A model generated the notes under the pieces. That model saw only the letters and a list, made by a program, of their open reading frames with translations. It had not been told where the DNA came from and did not search any database. A DNA stretch of 7,443 nucleotides from contig CABRZK010000116.1 in NCBI GenBank assembly GCA_902475415.1, positions 1 to 7,443 on the forward strand, given 5' to 3'. This DNA comes from an uncultured Eubacterium sp. GTDB taxonomy: Bacteria; Bacillota; Clostridia; Lachnospirales; Lachnospiraceae. Below, one piece after another: positions 1 through 5,588 of this stretch (position 1 is the stretch's first letter; the number at the start of each line of letters is the position of its first letter). The position numbers and the translations under genes are program-made.

Positions 1-165
1 GTCTTTCACCTGAAGGATGATACTTCCTCCCAGCTCACTGACAACTGTTACAGATTCATCTACCACCAGTCCCAGCTCTGCCAGATGCTGACGTACCGAA
101 TCTTTTCCTGTGATTTTCTTGATTACAACTGTTTCTCCACTTTTTGCCATCGCTAAAGGCATCAT
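1..165 (-). CDS. feoA: FeoA-family ferrous iron transport protein, 3' part outside the window
   Basis: This is the first 55 codons of a FeoA protein, the small SH3-like cytoplasmic partner of the FeoB ferrous-iron permease; full-length FeoA is about 70-80 residues. The visible part begins MMPLAMAKSGETVVIKKITG and continues with the family's typical 'G.....I..I.G....R..L..LGL......V.VV' pattern: RQHLAELGLVV near residues 25-35, then VTVVSELGGSIILQVKD to the edge. The start is set by a strong GGGAGGGG ribosome binding site at 171-178, 5 nt before the first ATG (165) and 8 nt before a second ATG (162), so either could be used. The reading is open to base 1, so truncation is only by the window edge. 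feoB probably follows beyond it (inference). A long AT-rich leader with its own promoter precedes the gene, so iron-dependent control is likely. Confidence 0.88.
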   Translation of the reverse strand, partial: MMPLAMAKSGETVVIKKITGKDSVRQHLAELGLVVDESVTVVSELGGSIILQVKD

Positions 166-200
166 AATATCCCCTCCCGAGTCAGCAGATTTCTTCATTT

Positions 201-375
201 TCTTTTGCATATTAGTGATATACAATAACAAATATATATGTCTACAATATGTTAGTTTGTTTCATATTTTTATAATCACATCTACTTTTTATTGTGTTAA
301 TATAATTTATGATACATTCAACTATACATTATTAGTACATTAAAATATCTGCTACATATATCTACTATTTGTTAG
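201..375. repeat. Degenerate tandem array, exact 40-bp period, in the feoA leader
   Basis: Five sites begin exactly 40 bp apart, at 201, 241, 281, 321 and 361. They share a 15-bp core with consensus TCTAC-N5-RTTAG on the plus strand. TTAG occurs at 212, 252, 332 and 372, with TTGT at the intervening 292. TCTAC is exact at 241, 281 and 361. The 241 and 361 copies match at 13 of 15 positions, and 281 and 361 at 11 of 15; other pairs match at about 9 of 15. The remaining 25 bp of each unit are AT-rich and only loosely similar. Forty base pairs is close to four helical turns, so the cores would lie on one face of the DNA. The array falls inside the predicted transcribed leader of feoA. Regulator binding or an old duplication are both possible; the AT-rich background lowers certainty. 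Apart from this array and the palindrome, I see no gene in 166-453. Confidence 0.45.
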
Positions 376-387
376 ATTTCCCTAACA
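370..387. promoter_or_regulatory. 18-bp palindrome, candidate DtxR/IdeR-like operator for feoA
   Basis: TGTTAGATTTCCCTAACA has perfect 6-bp arms around a 6-bp centre. Read on the minus strand its core, TTAGGGAAATCTAA, matches the known DtxR/IdeR consensus TTAGGTTAGCCTAA at 10 of 14 positions, including both outer half-sites. It begins a few bases after the predicted transcription start of the feoA promoter, a normal place for a repressor site, and overlaps the last unit of the 40-bp array. Metal-dependent repression of feo genes by DtxR-family proteins is established in other bacteria. Its use here is inference, and no regulator gene is in the window. Confidence 0.4.
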
Positions 388-398
388 TCAGCATACGC

Positions 399-427
399 AG
401 TTTACCACCACTAACGGTCAATGTCAA
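399..427 (-). promoter_or_regulatory. Predicted sigma-A promoter for feoA
   Basis: On the minus strand TTGACA (427-422) is followed by a 17-nt spacer and TAAACT (404-399). A TG dinucleotide in the extended -10 position (407-406) strengthens it. The -35 is a perfect consensus match, the -10 matches at 4 of 6 positions, and the spacing is optimal. Transcription would start near 392, giving a leader of about 227 nt before feoA. The promoter lies just past the hairpin terminator of the preceding operon, so feoA would be an independent unit. Confidence 0.6.
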
Positions 428-449
428 CCCCTTTTTGGAAAAAATTATC

Positions 450-510
450 AAAAAAAATATTGTAATCATATGAAACACATTTACCTTGTCTCATATGATT
501 ACAATATTTT
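450..510 (-). terminator. Long AT-rich hairpin terminator after the GH3/HD-GYP operon
   Basis: The arms at 454-473 and 491-510 are a perfect 20-bp inverted repeat (TCATATGATTACAATATTTT and its complement). After one mismatch, three more pairs form inside (475-477 with 487-489), leaving a 9-nt loop. On the minus strand the stem runs into eight T's (457-450). It begins 9 nt after the TAG stop of the HD-GYP gene, as expected for its intrinsic terminator. The stem is unusually long and AT-rich for this role. On the plus strand no T-run follows, so it should work in one direction only. Confidence 0.7.
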
Positions 511-519
511 ACCTGAAAC

Positions 520-2895
520 CTATTCCTGATTTTCTTCTGCTTCCACTAAAGTAATGCTGCCGTTATCCAGACATTCCACAAACCGATACACGATTTCCGG
601 ATCAAACTGTTTCCCGGCATCTTGAAGCAGTTTTTCTCTTGCGACTTCCAGTGAAAATGCTTTTTTGTAACACCGTCTGGATGTCATTGCGTCAAAAGAA
701 TCTGCGACGCATAAAATTCTTGCTGTAACCGGAATATCTTCTCCTGCGATCCTTCTGGGATATCCATTGCCATCGTACCGTTCATGATGGCCGATAACGG
801 CTGGAATGACATAATCCAGAGAAGGCAGATGCCTGATGATATCAATGGATGCCTCCACATGTCCTTTGATGATCTCGTACTCTTCGTCTGTCAGTTTTCC
901 CGGTTTGTTCAGCACATATTCCGGAATACCGATCTTGCCCACATCATGAAGCAGTGCTGCCTGCCGGATCATCTCGATCATATCATCATTCATTCCCAGC
1001 GCTGCTGCCAGAGCTGTCGCATAATATGCCACATTGTTAGAATGACTGAAGGTATAGTGATCCTTGGCATCAATTGCTGCAGTAAGCGCATATACCGTCG
1101 ATTCATACTCCTGGTAAATATGGGCACGATCCCGCATATTTTCCCGTTCCTGATAATTTTGGAACATCGCATCAAATACCTGAATGCCATTTTTTCCGCT
1201 GTGCTTTACATGATAAACTGCAAGATCCACATTTTCCATCAGTTCCTTGACATTTCGTGCCGCATAAGGTGCCGCACTGATTCCGGCACTGACGGTGACT
1301 GCTTTCAGTTTCATATCCGTTCTGCGATTATTCATGGCAAAAATCTGTTTTGCGATGGATTCCACTAGATTTTTTGCGGAAAACAGATCGTATTTCGGAA
1401 GAAGGATCGCAAATTCTTTCCCACCATAGCGGGCCGTATAACCACTGTCTCCCACACTGCTGCGCACAATATTGGCAATTCCCTGCAGACAGATATCTCC
1501 TTCTTTCACGCCATACAGCTGATTATACAGTTTAAAATCATCTACATTGATAATGGCAAGCGCCAGCGAAGCATCTTTGTTTTTCTCAAATTCCTCATTC
1601 AGTACTTCATAAAAATACTTTCGGTTCAGCAAGCCGGTCATTTCATCTGTTCTGGCTTCCATGCAGGCTTTTTCATACAGTCTCGCATTTTTAATGGCGA
1701 TGGAAGCTACAGAGGTGACAGAGGAGATCAGCTGTACTTCATCATACACAAGCCCTTTTTTCGATGCCGGTGCGGTAATGAGGAGTACCCCGGTCAGATG
1801 TTCACCGTCTTTCAGACCCGCACAGTACCGGATATGCTTCTTATCCAACTGATGTTTTTCGCTTTCCCACATGGATTTATATTCCACTGTATAGCGAAAT
1901 TCCCGGTAGATCAACGGTTCTTCATGCTCCTTCAGCCACTGAATCATAGGATTTTCTTCCTCCAGCGAAAATGCCAGATCGATCAACGGCTGATCACTTG
2001 CAAACCCATGATACGCTTCTCCTGCTTCATCCTGCATGCAGATATAGATATTTCCGACATCCATCAACTCTTTTACCACATGGATGGTTTCATCCAGAAT
2101 TTTTCTCAGATCCAGTGTTTTTGAAATAGCAGAACTGAATTCTTTGATTTTTTCTGCCTGATGGATTTCTTCTCTGACAAACACATTCCGCACCAGCAAT
2201 TTCCACAGGAAAGTGAATAACGCATAGATCACCAGAAATGCGATTGCAAACACAAGTGCATACAATGTCAGATTTCTGCTCATCTGCATATGGAACAATT
2301 TCTGCAGATATGGAATTGCATTCAGGAAGACAATCACAGAAAACAAAAATCCCACACCGTAACAAAGTCCGGAAGATGCCAGCATCTGCAGGTGGAACAG
2401 CCTTCTCCGGATCAGTGCATAAAACAGCAGAAATACATTTACCACTCCGCTGAGAATGTCAATCGGAAATCCGCTGAATACCGGCAATCCGATCAGTACA
2501 TTTCCTGCAAACAATACAAGTACACCAAACATCACCGGTTCATACTGTACCTTCATATTCGGATTCGTCTTACAGATACGCACAAGAACCCGGAAAAGAT
2601 ACACCAGGAAAATCCCTACCAGCAGAAAAAGAACCAGTATCGATGGTTTGATATCATACACAAACGTTGGCATACCATTTTTCTCCACCAGCGTCGGGCA
2701 TGCCAGGAAAAATCCATTTCTGATATTTATCACAAAGCATACCAGCATAGCCACCATATAAGCTTTTCCTGCAATACCTTCTTTCACCCCGCCAAAGGCC
2801 AGAATAAACCGATAATATGCATACGGAAGAAGCAGGATTCCAAGCAGCGAAACCTGATACCAGAATTCATACGTCGGCCACAGCTGTGCACGCAT
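520..2895 (-). CDS. Membrane GAF / degenerate GGDEF / HD-GYP protein, N terminus cut off by an in-frame TGA
   Basis: Predicted cyclic-di-GMP phosphodiesterase with an integral-membrane sensor region. Residues are numbered from the ATG at 2895. About seven hydrophobic segments (10-32, 45-65, 85-105, 120-139, 147-162, 177-194, 209-231) precede a GAF-like domain (about 255-405), a GGDEF domain (about 412-575) and an HD-GYP domain (about 595-775). The HD-GYP part keeps its hallmarks: H618, HDVGKIGIP with H650/D651, H679, HHERYDGNGYP (703-713) and D732 in ADSFDAMTS. The GGDEF site reads GGKEF (491-495), and the first metal-binding Asp of the usual 'D.DxFK' is Asn450, so cyclase activity is unlikely; a GTP-binding regulatory role is possible. 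The reading frame stays open upstream except for one TGA at 2905-2907, and homologous-looking membrane sequence continues beyond it to an ATG at 3045. This ATG at 2895 has no clear ribosome binding site, so the 791-residue product is either made by re-initiation 9 nt after the TGA or not at all. It is the last gene of a three-gene operon. Confidence 0.8.
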   Translation of the reverse strand: MRAQLWPTYEFWYQVSLLGILLLPYAYYRFILAFGGVKEGIAGKAYMVAMLVCFVINIRNGFFLACPTLVEKNGMPTFVYDIKPSILVLFLLVGIFLVYLFRVLVRICKTNPNMKVQYEPVMFGVLVLFAGNVLIGLPVFSGFPIDILSGVVNVFLLFYALIRRRLFHLQMLASSGLCYGVGFLFSVIVFLNAIPYLQKLFHMQMSRNLTLYALVFAIAFLVIYALFTFLWKLLVRNVFVREEIHQAEKIKEFSSAISKTLDLRKILDETIHVVKELMDVGNIYICMQDEAGEAYHGFASDQPLIDLAFSLEEENPMIQWLKEHEEPLIYREFRYTVEYKSMWESEKHQLDKKHIRYCAGLKDGEHLTGVLLITAPASKKGLVYDEVQLISSVTSVASIAIKNARLYEKACMEARTDEMTGLLNRKYFYEVLNEEFEKNKDASLALAIINVDDFKLYNQLYGVKEGDICLQGIANIVRSSVGDSGYTARYGGKEFAILLPKYDLFSAKNLVESIAKQIFAMNNRRTDMKLKAVTVSAGISAAPYAARNVKELMENVDLAVYHVKHSGKNGIQVFDAMFQNYQERENMRDRAHIYQEYESTVYALTAAIDAKDHYTFSHSNNVAYYATALAAALGMNDDMIEMIRQAALLHDVGKIGIPEYVLNKPGKLTDEEYEIIKGHVEASIDIIRHLPSLDYVIPAVIGHHERYDGNGYPRRIAGEDIPVTARILCVADSFDAMTSRRCYKKAFSLEVAREKLLQDAGKQFDPEIVYRFVECLDNGSITLVEAEENQE

Positions 2896-2904
2896 AAAAG
2901 CAGA

Positions 2905-3045
2905 TCATCCGGTCCACAGCAGAAGTCCCGTCAGTACCACCAGAAAACTGTTTACTATTTTATTTCTCTTTGCCGCCAGAAACATCAGCAGCATAAATCC
3001 ATAGCACAGCATTGCTATGATTGAAATATATCCATAGGTTCCCAT
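2905..3045 (-). pseudogene. Detached N-terminal piece of the HD-GYP gene (46 codons, then TGA)
   Basis: From the ATG at 3045 this reads MGTYGYISIIAMLCYGF, a membrane segment at about residues 4-24, then NSFLVVLTGLLLWTG as the start of a second, and stops at TGA (2905-2907). It is in the same frame as the 791-codon ORF. Without the TGA the two would make one 841-residue protein reading ...LLLWTG-x-SAFMRAQLWPTY. The start is supported by GAGGG at 3050-3054, 4 nt upstream, and it lies 9 nt after the GH3 stop, which is normal operon spacing. A single base change (GGA or TGG to TGA) would explain the interruption. Selenocysteine is unlikely inside a membrane helix. A sequencing error cannot be excluded. 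Confidence 0.7.
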
Positions 3046-3054
3046 ATATCCCTC

Positions 3055-4674
3055 TTATCTCACTCTGTCTAAACACTCCTGCACTTCCAGTAACTCCTTC
3101 AGATCATAATGAGAAGGATTCATCTGGTGCAGTATTTTTCCTGTCCGTTTCTTATAAGTCTCAAATGTTCCGCAAGTAAGAATTGTCACCTCTAAAGGAT
3201 CCATTCCCAGAATTTTTTTCAGATCACGGTAATCTTGATCAATATATTTGAAATATGTGCCAAGCAGTTCTTTTAAAATATCAGTACTCATGGCATTTGT
3301 CAGCAAAGCATCCCGTTCCAGCTCCACATACATATGCAGATAAGGCCGGTTCTGCTCATTATATTCTTTGGCAGCTACCCAGTTTGTAATCGGAAGTTTC
3401 GACAGTCCGATGACATTACGGATACCACTTTCCGAAATCCGTGTAAAACCGGCAATATCAATGATCCATGGAACCCGGTCTACATACTCAAACCGCGGGA
3501 TTTTTGTCTCGTCCTCCCGGTTTTCCAGTCCCACACACCGATACATATCTCCGCAGCGGTAACGGGCAAAAGCTCCACCTTTTAAAATGGTAAACACAAG
3601 CTCATATTTTTCTCCCGGCCGCACCTCATCCATCAGATAGGTTGGTGGAATGTAGGACGGATCCTCATAATTTCTGAGCATATCTGCCTCTGTGATAAAT
3701 TCATAAAACGCATTATCCGGGAAGAAATACATGCCCTTGCGTGTCCAGGTCTCTGTTCCCATCATGGACGGTTCCGTTCCTGCAAATAACTCCATCGGAC
3801 GGATTCCCCAGAGTTCTTCGAGATCGTCTTTGTAGCAGAGATTATCTGTACCCGCCACCATAAAGCCTTTCAGATGAAACAGATCCTTCGGAAGCAGTTC
3901 CCGCTGCTCTTTTTTACACCGGTATTTTGCTTTCAGCAGACGAAGAATCATGTGCGGTTTACATTTCAACAGACTGGACAGCTGCATTCCGCCACCACCG
4001 CTTGTCATGGAGGACAGACTCTGGCTGACTGCGTACGCTACACTTCCAAGACCAAAGAAAAAGCCCAGATCTTTTTTCATCGCCATCTTGAATCCCAGTT
4101 TATTTCGCTCACTGAAGCTCATATTGACAGCATCTTTTACCGCCGGAAGAAATTCAATATCAATCTCTTCCCCCAGAGCCAGTGGAAACAGTCCTGTTGC
4201 GTAAGGCAACGGTGCCAGGGCATACAGAAACTTGTCCGTAGATGCCACATCAAAAGAACCTTTTTCCCGGCTGGTAGACAGAATCAGGCAGGCCATGACA
4301 TTATTGCGATAGGTATTCAGCATACTTCTTGTATACGGAGCAACCTTAATGGGATGTTTACCACCTTCCCAGGTCGTCTGGATCCAGATGACAGGATTCT
4401 CCGGCAGCATATCCGGCTGTTTGGTCAGCAGTATATCTGCATAATCTTCATATTCCGTGAGTGGAACCATCCTGCGAAATTCATCCAGATTTTTCGGATG
4501 CTTTCCCTTCAGAATCGACTGTCCAAGCCCACAATTGCTCCAGAGCTGAATCTGTTCTTCCATCAGACGCCGCTGGATTTTCATATAACCTTCCATAGAC
4601 AGATCCAGAAAACCGCAATACTGCTGCCATATTTCATTATACTGATGTTTTCTCAATTTTTCTTTCAGATTCAT
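3055..4674 (-). CDS. GH3-family acyl-adenylating protein
   Basis: This 539-residue protein resembles the GH3 family, ANL-type enzymes that in plants adenylate carboxylic acids such as auxin or jasmonate and join them to amino acids. Plant members are about 580-610 residues; bacterial ones tend to be shorter and their substrates are mostly unknown. Supporting stretches are VPLTEYEDYADIL (70-82), WIQTTWEGGKHPIKVAPYT (97-115) at the usual nucleotide-loop position, ELFAGTEPSMMGTE (295-308) at the ANL 'YG.TEG' motif, FARYRCGDMYRC (369-380) with the 'YR.GD' motif, and a C-terminal swivel-like domain from about 410. There is no signal peptide or membrane span, so it is probably cytosolic. The first loop lacks the common S-G-T signature, so activity is not certain. 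Its ATG overlaps the methyltransferase stop (ATGA, 4671-4674), implying translational coupling, and the HD-GYP gene starts 9 nt after its TAA. The family call is firm; the substrate is unknown. Confidence 0.82.
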   Translation of the reverse strand: MNLKEKLRKHQYNEIWQQYCGFLDLSMEGYMKIQRRLMEEQIQLWSNCGLGQSILKGKHPKNLDEFRRMVPLTEYEDYADILLTKQPDMLPENPVIWIQTTWEGGKHPIKVAPYTRSMLNTYRNNVMACLILSTSREKGSFDVASTDKFLYALAPLPYATGLFPLALGEEIDIEFLPAVKDAVNMSFSERNKLGFKMAMKKDLGFFFGLGSVAYAVSQSLSSMTSGGGGMQLSSLLKCKPHMILRLLKAKYRCKKEQRELLPKDLFHLKGFMVAGTDNLCYKDDLEELWGIRPMELFAGTEPSMMGTETWTRKGMYFFPDNAFYEFITEADMLRNYEDPSYIPPTYLMDEVRPGEKYELVFTILKGGAFARYRCGDMYRCVGLENREDETKIPRFEYVDRVPWIIDIAGFTRISESGIRNVIGLSKLPITNWVAAKEYNEQNRPYLHMYVELERDALLTNAMSTDILKELLGTYFKYIDQDYRDLKKILGMDPLEVTILTCGTFETYKKRTGKILHQMNPSHYDLKELLEVQECLDRVR

Positions 4675-5267
4675 AGGCTGTCTGCTCCAGATTCCTCATT
4701 CTTTTTCCTGATACTTTTCACACACGCCCGGATGCTTCTTCCATTTGGAATCAGAAACGGCGTGCATCTCTTATATTCCTGATAATTATCAAATGTCTGT
4801 GGAAAGATCCACAGATCCTGCAATACAATGTATACAAAATTCCAGAAAATCATAAGCAGAAAATAACATCCCTGCTTCCAACCTCCCAACATTCCCCACA
4901 TGCACAGATAAACTCCCGCAAACCACAGAACACCCGGATGCCGGCACAGACCGTACACGCCTTCCGTATATGCAGCACGCAGTTTATTTTCCTGACAATA
5001 AGTTTCTTCAAAAGGGATTGCAAAAAATAACGTATATAAGAGCAAACTCAGAAAGAACAGTGCACCGATTCCACATCCAAGCACTATTCCTTTACTTTGA
5101 TGGTATTCCCCCCAGGCAGTCCCAAACTCTGCCAGGGCTGATACCACGACCAGAATACTCCCCACTGCAAAAAATTTTTGCAAAAATACATTCTTCCACC
5201 GGATACTGTTCACATCATATATATAATACAGGACAAAACCTACCGTTCCTAATAATATCGGCCACAT
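4671..5267 (-). CDS. ICMT/phospholipid-methyltransferase-like integral membrane protein
   Basis: This 198-residue multi-pass membrane protein belongs, by pattern, to the isoprenylcysteine carboxyl methyltransferase / phospholipid methyltransferase superfamily, which uses S-adenosylmethionine at the membrane. Hydrophobic segments lie at about 2-17, 31-47, 61-84, 112-127 and 133-155. The superfamily's 'G.Y...RHP' signature is GVYGLCRHPG at 103-112, and the C-terminal 'Y..Y....P.L.P' block appears as NYQEYKRCTPFLIPNGRSI (161-179). The start is ATG 5267, preceded at 5 nt by GGAGAG. A longer open frame reaches 5354 but would add 29 charged residues without a good ribosome binding site. The gene opens the GH3/HD-GYP operon, and its TGA overlaps the GH3 ATG. 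A methyltransferase next to a carboxylate-activating enzyme suggests joint work on one metabolite or lipid (inference). The acceptor cannot be predicted. Confidence 0.72.
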   Translation of the reverse strand: MWPILLGTVGFVLYYIYDVNSIRWKNVFLQKFFAVGSILVVVSALAEFGTAWGEYHQSKGIVLGCGIGALFFLSLLLYTLFFAIPFEETYCQENKLRAAYTEGVYGLCRHPGVLWFAGVYLCMWGMLGGWKQGCYFLLMIFWNFVYIVLQDLWIFPQTFDNYQEYKRCTPFLIPNGRSIRACVKSIRKKNEESGADSL

Positions 5268-5272
5268 GTTTT

Positions 5273-5278
5273 CTCTCC
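5273..5278 (-). promoter_or_regulatory. Ribosome binding site that fixes the methyltransferase start
   Basis: GGAGAG on the minus strand ends 5 nt before the ATG at 5267. No comparable site precedes the upstream in-frame ATG at 5354, so this site sets the start at 5267, where the first hydrophobic segment begins. Confidence 0.75.
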
Positions 5279-5318
5279 ATATCAAGCATTTGTAATAAAC
5301 TTTACCTTTTCTCTTACT

Positions 5319-5380
5319 AATGTATTTTTCAGATATTTTCCATGTTTCTTTCAAAAAAAATAAATGTATAAAAATACATT
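5319..5380. repeat. Nested AT-rich inverted repeats in the operon leader
   Basis: AATGTAT (5363-5369) and ATACATT (5374-5380) form a 7-bp palindrome with a 4-base centre. In addition, AAAAATACATT (5370-5380) is perfectly complementary to AATGTATTTTT at 5319-5329, an 11-bp arm. The segment at 5370-5380 can therefore pair with either partner, but not both. On the minus strand the short hairpin is followed by TTATTTTTTTT. The elements lie about 17 to 80 nt downstream of the predicted transcription start. They could be an operator pair, a weak pause hairpin, or chance in AT-rich DNA. Confidence 0.35.
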
Positions 5381-5403
5381 AAACTGCCTTTCACGCACAT
5401 TAA

Positions 5404-5432
5404 ATTATAATAAAGCCAATACTAAATTGCAA
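5404..5432 (-). promoter_or_regulatory. Predicted sigma-A promoter of the methyltransferase-GH3-HD-GYP operon
   Basis: On the minus strand TTGCAA (5432-5427), a 17-nt spacer and a perfect TATAAT (5409-5404) form a strong sigma-A-type promoter. Transcription would start near 5397, giving a leader of about 130 nt before the methyltransferase ATG. It lies directly after the terminator of the preceding unit, whose T-tract ends at 5434. No other promoter of this quality was seen between here and 450, so the three genes are probably co-transcribed. Confidence 0.7.
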
Positions 5433-5433
5433 G

Positions 5434-5466
5434 GAAAAAAACACCGCCGGAAAAGATTCCGGCGGT
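5434..5466 (-). terminator. GC-rich intrinsic terminator after the radical SAM gene
   Basis: A perfect 10-bp stem (5443-5452 with 5457-5466, ACCGCCGGAA / TTCCGGCGGT) with a 4-nt loop is followed on the minus strand by G and seven T's (5441-5435). This is a textbook intrinsic terminator. It lies about 120 nt beyond the radical SAM stop and just before the promoter of the next operon, so it separates the two units. Confidence 0.92.
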
Positions 5467-5516
5467 ATCATTAACAATTTTGCGTGTTATACAAAAAATG
5501 TATATTTTTTAATCAT

Positions 5517-5588
5517 TCACCATTCTATGTAATCTGACTCAAAAATCTGCTCCTGAATGCCAGAATTACAGGCAGACTCCTGAATCAT
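5517..5588 (-). CDS. Possible 23-codon ORF overlapping the radical SAM stop
   Basis: The ATG at 5588 shares its A with the TAA stop of the radical SAM gene (TAATG), the arrangement used for translational coupling. A GGGAAG stretch lies 5 nt upstream, inside the radical SAM codons. The peptide begins MIQESACNSGIQEQ and ends in YIEW; it is acidic and has one cysteine. Its sequence repeats IQE at a 9-residue interval, reflecting the 9-bp direct repeat CTCCTGAAT at 5550-5558 and 5577-5585. Small peptides after radical SAM genes can be substrates, but this family is not known for that, and an ORF this short may be chance. It fills most of the 120-nt gap before the terminator. Confidence 0.22.
   Translation of the reverse strand: MIQESACNSGIQEQIFESDYIEW

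Noticed and set aside
110..343. 77-codon plus-strand ORF
   Set aside because: It overlaps the start of feoA in antisense and then runs through AT-rich DNA, giving a Phe/Ile/Tyr-rich sequence typical of noncoding AT-rich DNA.
784..1368. 194-codon plus-strand ORF
   Set aside because: It is antisense to the conserved HD-GYP and GGDEF regions; its His/Cys/Ile-rich sequence mirrors those codons.
2905..2907. TGA as a selenocysteine codon
   Set aside because: It lies at the end of a membrane helix in a signalling protein with no known selenoprotein relatives, and I see no SECIS-like hairpin directly downstream.
2290..3024. 244-codon plus-strand ORF
   Set aside because: It lies opposite the HD-GYP gene, is rich in His, Gln, Lys and Ser with no domain pattern, and is a complement-frame shadow.
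3874..4782. 302-codon plus-strand ORF
   Set aside because: It is antisense to the GH3 gene and the end of the methyltransferase gene, has no family pattern or ribosome binding site, and is explained by the coding strand's composition.
5268..5354. 29-residue N-terminal extension of the methyltransferase
   Set aside because: It is charged and has no good ribosome binding site; GGAGAG sits right before the ATG at 5267, where the first membrane helix starts.
5268..5397. Cyclic-di-GMP riboswitch in the leader of the HD-GYP operon
   Set aside because: The leader is almost all A/T and lacks the conserved GEMM elements such as the GGUCACGCACAGGGCAAACC-like core.
5489..5503. Palindrome ATACA-N5-TGTAT before the radical SAM terminator
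   Set aside because: It resembles the leader palindrome at 5363-5380 but is short, AT-only, and lies in a 3' untranslated stretch with no promoter nearby, so chance is the simplest view.
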